Below the pieces are notes generated by a model, which was not told where the DNA came from, did not search any database, and saw nothing but the letters and a program-made list of their open reading frames with translations. Of a stretch of 53,896 nucleotides of DNA, positions 9,483-18,525 are shown one piece after another (within the stretch, counting starts at the first letter, position 1; each line of letters begins with the position of its first letter). The stretch spans positions 1-53,896 of the forward strand of contig NZ_CALDKF010000014.1 of NCBI RefSeq assembly GCF_937898925.1, given 5' to 3'. This DNA comes from an uncultured Methanobrevibacter sp. GTDB lineage: Archaea; Methanobacteriota; Methanobacteria; Methanobacteriales; Methanobacteriaceae. The translations under genes and the position numbers were made by a program.

Positions 9483-10316
9483 ATGCTTACTAAAAGAATT
9501 ATTCCTTGTTTAGATTGTGACCTGCAGGTTCCAGAAGGCAGAGTGGTGAAGGGAGTCGAATTCAAACAGATTCGTTATGCTGGAAATCCAGTGGAACTTG
9601 CTACCAAATATTACGAAGATGGGGCAGATGAGATTGTAATCTTGGATATCACCGCTTCACATGAACGCAGAGGAACTATGGTGGATGTTATAGAAAGATT
9701 AACTGAAAATGTATTCATTCCAATTTGTGTAGGTGGAGGAATAAGAAAGGTGGAAGATTACACTCGCATGCTTAAGGCAGGTGCGGACAAATGCTCTACA
9801 AACACTGCAGCCATTCACAATCCTCAGCTATTGACAGATGCCTCTAAGGTTGTAGGTTCTCAAGCGGTTGTAATAGGAATTGACGCTAAAAGAAGATATG
9901 TTGAAGAAGACAAGGAAGCAGCTAAAGGCAAGACCATTGTAGATACAGACCAAGGGGAAGTATGGTTTGATTGCAGTATCTATGGTGGAAGGGAGTTCAC
10001 TGGCATGGATGCCATAGCTTGGGCTCAGGAATGTCAAGACAGAGGTGCAGGTGAAGTTCTTCTCACTTCAATGGATGGAGACGGAACCAAGGATGGATAT
10101 GATCTTGTCCTTACAAAAGCAATCAACGATAATGTGGATATTCCTGTAATTGCATCTGGTGGGGTAGGAAACCCTCAACACATACTTGAAGCTTTTGAAA
10201 TAGCTGATGCTAGTGCAGCACTTGCAGCAAGTATTTTCCACTTTGATGAGTACCCAGTTCCAGTAGTTAAAAAATACTTAAAGGAAAAAGGTGTTCCAAT
10301 CAGAGAAACCTTTTAG
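9483..10316 (+). CDS. hisF: Imidazole glycerol phosphate synthase cyclase subunit HisF
   Basis: HisF is the cyclase half of IGP synthase in histidine synthesis and uses ammonia from HisH to form imidazole glycerol phosphate and AICAR. The TIM-barrel sequence has catalytic Asp11 (IPCLD) and a second Asp near 134 (GIDAK), plus phosphate-binding VGGGIR and ASGGVG loops. I chose the ATG at 9483 because GTGATT directly upstream is the ribosome binding site; an in-frame GTG at 9474 would use that site as a codon. Its partner hisH is about 43 kb away in this window rather than adjacent. Confidence 0.97.
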   Translation: MLTKRIIPCLDCDLQVPEGRVVKGVEFKQIRYAGNPVELATKYYEDGADEIVILDITASHERRGTMVDVIERLTENVFIPICVGGGIRKVEDYTRMLKAGADKCSTNTAAIHNPQLLTDASKVVGSQAVVIGIDAKRRYVEEDKEAAKGKTIVDTDQGEVWFDCSIYGGREFTGMDAIAWAQECQDRGAGEVLLTSMDGDGTKDGYDLVLTKAINDNVDIPVIASGGVGNPQHILEAFEIADASAALAASIFHFDEYPVPVVKKYLKEKGVPIRETF

Positions 10317-10346
10317 TTCAATAGTCTATTTCAAAATAGTGATCTC

Positions 10347-11426
10347 ATGTCAAATCTTAAATTCAATTCATTAATCAATCTTAAGCTGACCCAAGAATCA
10401 GGTCAAACTTCACAAGCTCCATGGAGGCATAATTCAGTTGGAGATATGGATGAGTTTAATGAATTAATTTACTTAAAAGTTCCTTCAATTATTAATGGAC
10501 TTAATGATGAAACTATTAATTTAAATGAACTTCCAATTCTTTTAAAGCTATCACAAGACAAATCTAATTTTAATGAATTTTCTTATCTATATGAGTTTCC
10601 TAAAAAAGTGGGAAATCATCAATTTTCTCAAATTCTTGATGAAAAAAACTTTTCAAATAATGAAATCAAGACCATCGAAAATGAAATCAATAAGGAATTG
10701 GACAAAATCTATGACTTGGACTTTGACTTGGAAAAATTCTATGAATTCTTATTGGATGATGAGAAATTGGCTCCTTCTGTAGATTTCTGCAATGGCTTGA
10801 GACTATTCATTGCAAAAGATCCATTTGAATGCATCATCTCTTCAATATGTTCTGCAAACAATTCCATTGCACGCTGGACAAAGTCAATTGATAAGATAAA
10901 GCACAATTGGGGAGAGAAAGTTGAATTTGATAGTGGAATCTTTTATGGATTCCCAAATCCAAATCAATTCCTGGACTTCTATGAAACTCCAATTGAGGAA
11001 GCTGATGAGGATGGGCACAGCTATGAAATCGATTGCTATACCCATAATCTGAAGTCATGTGGTGTTGGTTATAGGGCACCTTATATGAAAAAGGCAAGTC
11101 AAATGATTCTTGATGAGATGGATTTGAATGATATTTTTAACATGAATTATGATGAAGCATTCGATTTGATCTTAAAGATGCCTGGTGTAGGGCCTAAAGT
11201 TGCAGACTGCATATTGTTGTATGGATTTGGTTTCGAAGAGGCATTTCCATCTGATGTTTGGATTAAAAGGATCGTGTCTCACTTATACTTTGATGGAGAG
11301 GAAATTTCTGCAGAAAAGACAAGAGATTTTGGAATAGATCACTTTGGCGATTATGCAGGTTATGCTCAACTTTACTTATTCCATTATGCTCGTAAGTCAG
11401 GCTTAATGGAAAAAATCAAGAAATAA
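10347..11426 (+). CDS. ogg: OGG1-like 8-oxoguanine DNA glycosylase/AP lyase
   Basis: The C-terminal helix-hairpin-helix reads MPGVGPKVADC, with the likely Schiff-base Lys at 284, followed by a catalytic Asp at about 303 in FPSDVW. This is the eukaryote-like OGG1 arrangement, which removes 8-oxoguanine from DNA. The long N-terminal part (about 130 residues) fits an OGG_N-type domain. The full length of 359 aa exceeds archaeal minimal Ogg2 enzymes. It starts 30 bases after hisF behind GTGATCTC, so the two may be cotranscribed. Oxidative-damage repair is consistent with the oxygen-defence genes elsewhere in the window. Confidence 0.85.
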   Translation: MSNLKFNSLINLKLTQESGQTSQAPWRHNSVGDMDEFNELIYLKVPSIINGLNDETINLNELPILLKLSQDKSNFNEFSYLYEFPKKVGNHQFSQILDEKNFSNNEIKTIENEINKELDKIYDLDFDLEKFYEFLLDDEKLAPSVDFCNGLRLFIAKDPFECIISSICSANNSIARWTKSIDKIKHNWGEKVEFDSGIFYGFPNPNQFLDFYETPIEEADEDGHSYEIDCYTHNLKSCGVGYRAPYMKKASQMILDEMDLNDIFNMNYDEAFDLILKMPGVGPKVADCILLYGFGFEEAFPSDVWIKRIVSHLYFDGEEISAEKTRDFGIDHFGDYAGYAQLYLFHYARKSGLMEKIKK

Positions 11427-11466
11427 TTTTTTTATGATTATATTTTTATGGGTTAAGGGTTTTTGT

Positions 11467-12699
11467 ATGAATAAAGGATTTTTAGCATTGGCATTATTTG
11501 GAATTAGCTTATTTTTATTGGTATCTTCAGTTAGTGCTGAAGATATAGGTTCTGATGATTCCAATGCAAATATTGAAGTCATTGATGAAGGACAATCAAT
11601 TGAAACTTCTGATAGCTCTAGTGATAGTGCTAATTCAGATAGTTCTTTGGATGTTGATGAAGAGTCAAATAACAATACAGATAACATTACAAATAGCAGC
11701 TCTGGCATTGATTCTTCAAAAGTCCCTTATAAGTTTTCATCAGCCAAGAATATTAGTTCCACATATGGAAAAAAGGCCAAATTCTCTGTAAAAGTCCTAA
11801 ATAATGAAGGAAAAGCTATTAACCATACATTAGTGACTTTTAAGGTTTCTGGAAAAACCTATAATCGTTACACAAATGCCAGCGGTATAGCTTATGTTTA
11901 CCTTAACTTGAATGCAGGAAAATATGCAATCAAATATAATGCAAGCGGCATTTCAGGTAAAAACTACTGCACTGTAAAGAATTACTATAAAATAACCAAT
12001 TACAAATGGAAATCAGGAGCTAATGTCTTAAAGAATAAAAGGATCAAGGCAAATGTTCCAAACTCTGCACTTGTAAGGAAGATAATTAAACTTGCAAAAT
12101 CAGGCACTCCTGTAATAAAATTCAAAGGTGGAAAAGGAAAAATAGTATTCATTACTGCAGGATGCCATGGCAATGAGATACCTTCTCAAGTCGCTGCAAT
12201 GAAATTGATCAAGTATTTGGAGACTCATTACATTAAAGGAACAGTTTATGTAATGCCTTTCATGAATCCTAAGGGAACTGCAGCAAATGTCAGGGATTAC
12301 AAGGGAGTTCACTTGAATAAAAAGGCTAATAAGAAAGGAACCATTTCCTATAAGACAGTCAAACTGATTAAGAAGTTCAAATGTGATGCTTACGGTGATT
12401 TTCATGCTACAAGGCCAGGTGGAAAACCAGGCAGGAATCTTGTTTTTGGTTCATATAATCCAACTAAAAAAAGTGCAACAATCGCAAAATACATTGCAAA
12501 AAATGCAAAGGTGAAATACAAAATTTATAAAAGAGCAGGAGCGGAGTATTCTGGAGCTTTAGAGGACGAAGTTAATTTGAAAGGGATTCCTGCTGTAACC
12601 TGTGAAGTCCTTAGTCCTCATGGAAAGATTAAAAAAGGATCTGTTTCCAAGTCATTATTGATGATGAAAACACTTTTGAAATACAATAAGATTCTTTGA
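11467..12699 (+). CDS. Secreted zinc-carboxypeptidase-like (M14/AstE-AspA superfamily) protein with N-terminal Ig-like domain
   Basis: A signal peptide at residues 1-24 is followed by a Ser/Asp/Asn-rich linker to about 80. An Ig-like beta domain (about 85-170) of the type common in methanobacterial surface proteins comes next. The catalytic domain has zinc ligands His234 and Glu237 in HGNE and a third His at about 313 in GDFHA, matching the succinylglutamate desuccinylase/aspartoacylase branch of M14. A likely substrate is a cell-wall or surface amide bond (inference). An upstream in-frame start at 11434 would place extra residues before a perfect signal peptide, so 11467 is preferred. Confidence 0.8.
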   Translation: MNKGFLALALFGISLFLLVSSVSAEDIGSDDSNANIEVIDEGQSIETSDSSSDSANSDSSLDVDEESNNNTDNITNSSSGIDSSKVPYKFSSAKNISSTYGKKAKFSVKVLNNEGKAINHTLVTFKVSGKTYNRYTNASGIAYVYLNLNAGKYAIKYNASGISGKNYCTVKNYYKITNYKWKSGANVLKNKRIKANVPNSALVRKIIKLAKSGTPVIKFKGGKGKIVFITAGCHGNEIPSQVAAMKLIKYLETHYIKGTVYVMPFMNPKGTAANVRDYKGVHLNKKANKKGTISYKTVKLIKKFKCDAYGDFHATRPGGKPGRNLVFGSYNPTKKSATIAKYIAKNAKVKYKIYKRAGAEYSGALEDEVNLKGIPAVTCEVLSPHGKIKKGSVSKSLLMMKTLLKYNKIL

Positions 12700-12779
12700 T
12701 TTAAATCTAAGGCCTATATGGTCTTATTGCTTTTTTTAAATAAAGGTATTAATTTATTTTTTACTATTATTTATTTTTT

Positions 12780-13223
12780 TTACTCTTCAAACTCTTTTTC
12801 AAGCAAGATGGTTACTGGGCCATTGTTCAATAGGCTTACTTTCATGAATGCTCCAAAGACTCCAGTTTCGCATGGGACGTCTTCACTGCATTTTTCTACA
12901 AAGTAATCAAATAATTTGGTAGCTTCATCCGGTGCCAATGCCTTATGGAATGAAGGTCTGTTCTTTTTGGTCTTTCCATATAATGTAAATTGAGGAACAA
13001 GTAAAAGTTTTCCCCCTATGTCTTGCACTGATCTATTCATTCTGCCTTCATCATCAGGGAATATTCTAAGCTTGCATAGTTTTCTTGCTAAATATTCAAC
13101 TTCTTTTTCAGTGTCTTTCTGACCAAAGCCGACTAAAACCATTAATCCTTCTTCAATTTTCCCTGTGATTTCTCCTTCAACCTCTACACTGGCATTTGTT
13201 ACTCTTTGAATGACTAGTTTCAT
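12780..13223 (-). CDS. dtd: D-aminoacyl-tRNA deacylase, bacterial-type Dtd
   Basis: Dtd hydrolyses D-amino acids mischarged on tRNA in the cytoplasm. The length of 147 aa and the motifs are those of the bacterial/eukaryotic DTD1 family: a GLMVLVGFGQKD region, QFTLYG and a C-terminal NNGPVTI. Most archaea carry the unrelated Dtd2 instead, so this gene may have been acquired from bacteria (inference). The usual SQxxL motif reads PQFTL here, replacing the conserved serine. It converges with the preceding gene. Confidence 0.92.
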   Translation of the reverse strand: MKLVIQRVTNASVEVEGEITGKIEEGLMVLVGFGQKDTEKEVEYLARKLCKLRIFPDDEGRMNRSVQDIGGKLLLVPQFTLYGKTKKNRPSFHKALAPDEATKLFDYFVEKCSEDVPCETGVFGAFMKVSLLNNGPVTILLEKEFEE

Positions 13224-13373
13224 TATTATTCTCCAAAATTCTCTATATATTCTTATTTAATTTTCATGATTTAAAATTTTACTCTTAGCTATTGTTTCTT
13301 ATTTTTTATTTTTTATTTTTTTATTTTCTATTTTTTCAGTTTTTCCTATTTTTTCACTGTTTCATTTATAACT

Positions 13374-13401
13374 GTTTCAAATGAAACATTTATATCATAT
13401 A
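13374..13401 (+). promoter_or_regulatory. marR operator and promoter
   Basis: GTTTCA (13374-13379) and TGAAAC (13382-13387) form an inverted repeat with a 2-base spacer. Another GTTTCA lies 15 bases upstream at 13359-13364. The palindrome abuts a TATA-like TTTATATCATATA at about 13389-13401, about 60 bases before the marR start. Binding here would block TBP or TFB access. Autorepression by the MarR protein is inferred. Confidence 0.55.
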
Positions 13402-13457
13402 AAATACAATATAATCATGAAAGTGATACTTGTTAAATTTTTAAAGTAGGTGAAATA

Positions 13458-13907
13458 ATGGAAAGTGAAAGCTTTCAAGGTATAATGGATACCTCTCCTT
13501 TAGTTGCATGGATTCATAATCTATCTAAAAATCATTTTAAATACTTAAAGTCAAAGATTGCTGAATTTGATTTAGGCCATGAAGTAAGATACATCATGAT
13601 GATTTATGACAACCCTTGCATTTCACAGGATGACTTGGTGGTAATGTCTGGTCAAAGCAAGGGAAACATTGCCAAATCCTTAAAGAAATTAGAGGATGAT
13701 GGATTCATTAGAAGGGAAGTCAATCCGGAAAATAGAAGAAAATACATGTTAAAGACCACTTCCAAAGGTGATGAATTGGTTCCTAAGGTTAGGCAAATCT
13801 CTAAGGACTGGGAAAAGGAAGTGGGAATAACAGAAGAAGATTGGGAAGTCATTGAAAGAATTAAGGAAATAGCCATTAATGGCATGAAATTAGTAGATGA
13901 TTTATAG
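13458..13907 (+). CDS. MarR family transcriptional regulator
   Basis: The 149-residue protein has a winged helix at about 45-115, with recognition helix SGQSKGNIAKSLKKLEDDGF and a wing ending in NRRKYMLKTT, flanked by dimerisation helices. It precedes an MFS exporter by 57 bases, the classic MarR-efflux pair, and probably represses both genes from the palindrome at 13374-13387. The ligand is unknown. The start follows GTAGGTGAAATA. Confidence 0.88.
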   Translation: MESESFQGIMDTSPLVAWIHNLSKNHFKYLKSKIAEFDLGHEVRYIMMIYDNPCISQDDLVVMSGQSKGNIAKSLKKLEDDGFIRREVNPENRRKYMLKTTSKGDELVPKVRQISKDWEKEVGITEEDWEVIERIKEIAINGMKLVDDL

Positions 13908-13964
13908 GTCAAAGATTTATGAATTTAATATTTTACAATTTACGTTTTAAAAAGAGGGATTGTT

Positions 13965-15356
13965 ATGAAATTTGATTTAGAAACTGTGGTAATAGCGGTA
14001 TCGTTCATTACTTCATTCTTTGCGGTATTCTTATCCAATGGGATTATTATAGGTGTTCCAGCTATTGCACAGGAATTTGCAATGAATAACGTTATTCAGA
14101 ATTGGGTACCTACCATATTCTTCCTCGTGGTTGCTGTATTTACAGTTCCTGCAGGACAGATATCAGGTAAGTTTGGTGTTAAGAAGTCTTTGCTTGGTGG
14201 AGTATTGCTCTACCTATTCGCTTCAATAGGGGCGGTGCTTTCATTTTCAACAGAATCATTCTTGATTTTCCGTATGCTTCAAGGTGCAGGTGTAGCATTC
14301 TTGAATGTATCCGCTATGGCAATGGTGGTTCAAGCTGTTAAACCTCAAAACAGAGGTAAGGCTTTAGGATTTACAGTAACTGGTGTTTACTTGGCAACTT
14401 CATTGTCTCCTGTAATTTGTGGATTCTTAGTACATAATCTTGGTTGGAGAAGTATGTTTTACTTTGTAATTCCATTCCTAGTGCTTTGTATTGCGCTTAT
14501 GATTTGGAAAATCACTGATGAGTGGAAAACATATGAAAACGATAAAATCGATACAATAGGTTCCATTTTGTATGGAATAGGAATATTATTGTTCATTTAT
14601 GGATTTACTACTTTAACAACAAGCACTGGTCTTCTCTTGACTGTTCTTGGACTTATCATATTGGTTGTGTTTGGAGCTTATGAGCTTAGGCAAAAGTCTC
14701 CTGTATTCAATATGAACTTGTTTAAAAACAAGAAGTTCACTTCATCCAATATTGCAGCTTTATGCAGTTACATTGCAGTTATGGTAGTTACAACAATATT
14801 GAATTACCACTTCCAGTATGTAAGGGGATGGGATGCTCAAATGGCTGGTATGATCTTGATTATCACCCCAATCATCATGGCAATCATGGCTCCTAATTCA
14901 GGTAAGCTTTCAGATAGGATACATCCTCAAAAGTTGGCAGCTATTGGTATGGGAATTGCAACCGTAGCGCTGTTGATTTTGACATTCTTGAATGCAGACA
15001 CTCCAATCTACTTGGTTATTTTAGCCATGGTGCTTCAAGGTATAGGTATGGGACTTTTCTCAAGTCCAAACATGAATGCAATCATGAGTTCAGTTCCACC
15101 AAAAGATGCTCCAACAGCTTCAGCATCTCAAGCAACCATGAGGACAATTGGTCAGACCATGAGTTTAGGTCTTCTTACCCTTGTATTCGCTTGGGTCATG
15201 GGAACCTTGCCTCTTGCAACCAAATATGCTGGAATGGTGGTTCAAGCATCTCAAATCATTTGTGGAATATGTGCAGTAGCTTGTATCCTCGCTGTATTTG
15301 CTTCATTGGTTGGTGTAAGATCCAAAGATAAGTTCAATACAGACAGACCAACTTAG
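13965..15356 (+). CDS. MFS multidrug-type exporter (DHA2/EmrB-like)
   Basis: The 463-residue polytopic membrane protein has about 14 hydrophobic segments, an early GQISGKFGVKK loop between TM2 and TM3, and a TM4-TM5 region with RGKALGFT and a motif-C-like glycine/proline-rich helix. This fits proton-driven drug exporters of the DHA2 type. It lies directly downstream of marR and is probably cotranscribed and induced by a toxic compound. The substrate cannot be read from the sequence. The start follows GAGGGATTGTT. Confidence 0.85.
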   Translation: MKFDLETVVIAVSFITSFFAVFLSNGIIIGVPAIAQEFAMNNVIQNWVPTIFFLVVAVFTVPAGQISGKFGVKKSLLGGVLLYLFASIGAVLSFSTESFLIFRMLQGAGVAFLNVSAMAMVVQAVKPQNRGKALGFTVTGVYLATSLSPVICGFLVHNLGWRSMFYFVIPFLVLCIALMIWKITDEWKTYENDKIDTIGSILYGIGILLFIYGFTTLTTSTGLLLTVLGLIILVVFGAYELRQKSPVFNMNLFKNKKFTSSNIAALCSYIAVMVVTTILNYHFQYVRGWDAQMAGMILIITPIIMAIMAPNSGKLSDRIHPQKLAAIGMGIATVALLILTFLNADTPIYLVILAMVLQGIGMGLFSSPNMNAIMSSVPPKDAPTASASQATMRTIGQTMSLGLLTLVFAWVMGTLPLATKYAGMVVQASQIICGICAVACILAVFASLVGVRSKDKFNTDRPT

Positions 15357-15527
15357 AGAGAATATAATTATTTTAATTATATTCCCTTTTTTCTTTTTTC
15401 ATTTACTGTATTTCTTTTGTATTTCTTTTTTATTTATTTTTTCAAACATTTTTTGGTTTTTAGCATTTCTTTAAACTTTCTTTACTTTTTTTAAAACTTT
15501 ATTAAATATATTCACTAAAATAATATT

Positions 15528-16544
15528 ATGAATAATTTGAAAGACGGATTTTTAAACTTTTTTAAAAAGGAAACAATCTTCTCCATTTCTTTGATATTGG
15601 CTATTGTTTCATGCTTTTTTGTTTTACCAAATAAGGATTATTTGAATTACATCAATTGGGAAACAATCATTCTTCTTTTTGCAATAATGCTTATAGTGGA
15701 GATTTTAAAGAATCTGTCTGTATTTGAGATATTGGTTCGTAAGCTATTGGATAAAGTTAAAAACACTCGTGGACTTGTTTTGTTCTTGGTTTTCACTTGT
15801 TTCTTCAGTTCCATTTTTATTACAAATGATGTTTCATTGATTATATTTGTTCCATTTACATTATTGGCCTTAAAAAAAGTGGAAAGGCTTGATTTGATAA
15901 TATTTGCAGTTAGCTTAGAAACCATTGCAGCTAATGTGGGATGTATGGTTCTTCCAATTGGTGCTCCGCACAATATTGTAATGTATACTGTGTCCCATAT
16001 TCCATTTCAATCATTTTTCCTTCTGCTTCTGCCTTATATAATCGTATCAGTGATATTCTTGATTATTTTGTCATTCTTTATTCCAAGTGATGTGGTCAGT
16101 TTGCCAAGGTTTGGAAAGATTGAAGTTGAGTGGGAAGGATTCTTGAAAAGGGTGTTTTTAGGTGTGGATTATTACTTGCTTTTAACTTTTATAGCATTAT
16201 TTGTTTTGATAGGAAATCTGCAAAGCATTCCTTTCTTAAATTCCCTATTTAAGCAATGGATCATAGGCAATGAGGTCATATTTGGCATTATTTCATCACA
16301 AATCATTTCAAATGTTCCTGCAGCCATATTGCTCAGTGGCTTCAGTTCAAATTATGAATCCATTATTGTTGGAATCAATATCGGGGGATTAGGCACTCTC
16401 ATTGCGTCAATGGCTAATCTTATTTCCTATAAGATACTTGCTAGAGAGTTCAATGATTTTAAAATCAGATATTTGATAGTATTCACAGTTCTGAATATAG
16501 CTTTGCTCTTAATTTTATTAGCAGTATATTTTTTAACTAATTGA
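15528..16544 (+). CDS. SLC13/ArsB-like anion permease
   Basis: The 338-residue protein has about nine to ten hydrophobic segments. A TNDVSLI re-entrant signature lies after the third helix pair, a GAPHN motif follows it, and a second SNVPAAILLSG signature sits in the C-terminal half. This duplicated pattern is that of the ion transporter superfamily (citrate/arsenite/Na+-anion permeases). At 338 aa it is shorter than most members (about 400-450). No Shine-Dalgarno precedes the ATG and a TATA-like TTATTAAATATA lies about 25 bases upstream, so a leaderless mRNA is likely. Confidence 0.78.
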   Translation: MNNLKDGFLNFFKKETIFSISLILAIVSCFFVLPNKDYLNYINWETIILLFAIMLIVEILKNLSVFEILVRKLLDKVKNTRGLVLFLVFTCFFSSIFITNDVSLIIFVPFTLLALKKVERLDLIIFAVSLETIAANVGCMVLPIGAPHNIVMYTVSHIPFQSFFLLLLPYIIVSVIFLIILSFFIPSDVVSLPRFGKIEVEWEGFLKRVFLGVDYYLLLTFIALFVLIGNLQSIPFLNSLFKQWIIGNEVIFGIISSQIISNVPAAILLSGFSSNYESIIVGINIGGLGTLIASMANLISYKILAREFNDFKIRYLIVFTVLNIALLLILLAVYFLTN

Positions 16545-16614
16545 TCTTGAAAAAATAGAAATAAATTATTATTTTTAGGAAATTTTATATTGAAAAAAAG
16601 TATTTTATAAATAG

Positions 16615-16666
16615 AATTACTGTAGTGATCCACATCATAGATGCAGAAACACTTCTTACAGTAATT
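16615..16666 (+). other. Perfect 10-bp inverted repeat with structured 32-base loop
   Basis: AATTACTGTA (16615-16624) and TACAGTAATT (16657-16666) are perfect complements. The loop contains a smaller CATC-ATA-GATG hairpin. The element starts about 70 bases after the SLC13-like stop codon. It could be an mRNA 3' structure, part of an RNA gene, or a protein-binding site. The rest of the gap 16545-16893 is AT-rich, apart from the second inverted repeat listed separately. Confidence 0.5.
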
Positions 16667-16748
16667 AAGGTTGATAAAAAAATTAAACAAATTTTTTAAT
16701 TTTTTACGAATTTTTAAAGGTCTAATATATGAATTCTTTTTTTGGATA

Positions 16749-16782
16749 TAGTGTGATTATAGTTCACACTACTATATTTAAA
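16749..16782 (+). promoter_or_regulatory. Operator-like inverted repeat next to a TATA element
   Basis: TAGTGTGA (16749-16756) and TCACACTA (16764-16771) form a perfect 8-bp inverted repeat with a 7-base spacer, the size of a TetR-family operator. A TATA-like CTATATTTAAAAA follows at 16772-16784. A promoter here would point toward the 3' end of the tetR gene on the other strand, so its product would be antisense to tetR. No convincing ORF lies downstream on the plus strand. Confidence 0.45.
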
Positions 16783-16893
16783 AACCTTATTATATAAAGA
16801 TTTTCGAATGTAAGTGCTTACTTGCATGTTAAAATCCTAAAAACAACAATAAATGGTCGTTATTTGATAAATAAGTAGCAATTTAGTCTTTAA

Positions 16894-17484
16894 TTAAGGT
16901 TTTATTCCATTAAAGATGATATCGAGATAGTCATCAGCGAAAATGTCTGAATCAATATCTGCATTGTTTCCGTATATCTGCCATAAAATAGTGGATTGGA
17001 ATATTATGCTAAAGCACATTACGGATATTGCTTTGGAGTTAACATTTTTTATAACGCCTTTTTCCAATTGCAATTTAAAGAATTCTTCGATTTTATTGAT
17101 AATTGTATCAGTGATGTGGGAAATTAAAAGTTTTTTATCTGTTTCTCCTGTAATTTCTTGCATAGCAACTCTGATAATGCTAATGTCCTCTTGTGAAAAA
17201 TCTAGAATTCCATGAAAACAGTGTTTAAGATAATCTTCGATGCTTTCATCCTCATCATAATCGAAGGTTTCTTCCAGTCTGGAAAGAAGCTTTGACATAT
17301 AGTAATCTTTAGTAGCCTCTATGAGATTTTTTTTATTTTCAAATTTCCTAAAGATAGTTACCTCATTCACTCCGGCTTCAGCAGCTATTTTCTTAGTGGT
17401 TGCTTTTTGAACACCTTCTTTTTGAACAATGTTAAAAGTAGCGGTTATGATTTTTTCTTCTGTGTTTTCCTTTTCAAATAACAT
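16894..17484 (-). CDS. TetR family transcriptional regulator
   Basis: A TetR N-terminal helix-turn-helix occupies about residues 10-55 (KIAAEAGVNEVTIFRKFENK), followed by an all-helical ligand-binding domain to residue 196. The ligand is unknown. There is no partner gene on the same strand within an operon distance; the neighbours are an SLC13-like permease (convergent) and an AIM24-like gene further upstream. An operator-sized inverted repeat lies beyond its 3' end at 16749-16771. Its own upstream region (17485-17560) is AT-rich, with no clear Shine-Dalgarno. Confidence 0.85.
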   Translation of the reverse strand: MLFEKENTEEKIITATFNIVQKEGVQKATTKKIAAEAGVNEVTIFRKFENKKNLIEATKDYYMSKLLSRLEETFDYDEDESIEDYLKHCFHGILDFSQEDISIIRVAMQEITGETDKKLLISHITDTIINKIEEFFKLQLEKGVIKNVNSKAISVMCFSIIFQSTILWQIYGNNADIDSDIFADDYLDIIFNGIKP

Positions 17485-17685
17485 AATTATTAATATGATT
17501 TTATATTATTTAATGTTGTTTAAAAGTTTTTTAAAAAAAGACGAGAAATAATGAGATAAATTGTTTAGAAAAATTAAAAAAGGGGAATGAAGTTAATATT
17601 GATTTTTGGATGGTTCAAATATTAAAAAAGAAAAAAAGTTTATTAAATAATAAACTTTTTAAAATTTTTTATTACATTATCATTA

Positions 17686-18366
17686 TTATCCAGTGCTTGT
17701 TGGAATGAATGGGATGATTGCTTCAGCTAATTTGCTGATAGGCATGGTTTGAATCCAAACTTTTCCAGGGCCTTGTATTCTAGCGAAGAAGAGTCCTTCC
17801 CCGAACAATATGTTTTTAGCGCCTTTAACTCTTTCGATTTCATATCCAACAGTCTCTTCCATTGCAGCGAGATGTCCTGGATCCAATAGCAAGGTTTCTC
17901 CTTCTTGGAGTTCATGTTCAATGACTTCACCATCAATTTCCAAAAATACAGTTCCTTCTCCAGAGAACTTCTGAAGGATAAATCCTTCACCACCGAATAT
18001 TCCTGTTCCAAGTTTGTTTTTAAAGAATATCTCAACTTCTACTGAATCCTCTGCAGCCAAGAATGCATTTTTCTGACCGATTATGGTATTGGTTCCATCC
18101 AATTTGAAAGGGATGATTTTTCCAGGGCTGTGTGCTGAAAATCCTATTTGTTGAGTGCCGGACTCTGCAGTAAAGAAGTTTAAGAATAAGCTATCTCCAG
18201 ACAATGCTCTTCCAAGCCCTTTTAAAAGGCCCCCTCCTGTATTGGTTTCCATTTTCATTCCAGAAGTCATGAAGGACATTGCCCCAGTTTCATTTTTAAT
18301 GGTTTCCCCTTCTTGCAATGTGCAGATTACAATAGGAAATGCTCCGCCACGTATTTCATATTCCAT
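17686..18366 (-). CDS. AIM24/TIGR00266 family beta-helical protein
   Basis: The 226-residue protein is a glycine-rich beta protein of the AIM24/TIGR00266 family: an N-terminal GAMSFMTSGMKMET segment, a GGGLLKGLGRALSG loop and a HSPGKIIPF strand repeat. The biochemical role of prokaryotic members is not known. The minus-strand start follows a GTAGGTGAAAAT-type ribosome binding site. It is divergent from a small zinc-ribbon gene, and the 159-base gap holds both promoters. Confidence 0.85.
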   Translation of the reverse strand: MEYEIRGGAFPIVICTLQEGETIKNETGAMSFMTSGMKMETNTGGGLLKGLGRALSGDSLFLNFFTAESGTQQIGFSAHSPGKIIPFKLDGTNTIIGQKNAFLAAEDSVEVEIFFKNKLGTGIFGGEGFILQKFSGEGTVFLEIDGEVIEHELQEGETLLLDPGHLAAMEETVGYEIERVKGAKNILFGEGLFFARIQGPGKVWIQTMPISKLAEAIIPFIPTSTG

Positions 18367-18525
18367 ATTTTCACCTACTTTTGTTATTATTATTTAATTT
18401 TGAATTAATTTTAATAATATATAATTGTTTTGATAAATAAAATTATTCTTCTAGTTGAAATTTTTTAGAAAGTTTTATAAACTGCAAAGCATATAAAATA
18501 ATCATTCATTAAAGGAGGGTGATTA

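Noticed and set aside
16427..16690. 87-codon minus-strand frame overlapping the SLC13-like gene end
   Set aside because: It starts at TTG without a ribosome binding site, has Asn/Lys/Phe-rich composition expected of AT-rich noncoding DNA, and overlaps a clear gene.
16729..16797. 22-codon frame after AAAGGT in the gap before tetR
   Set aside because: The site is weak and the frame is mostly the operator-like inverted repeat and TATA sequence.
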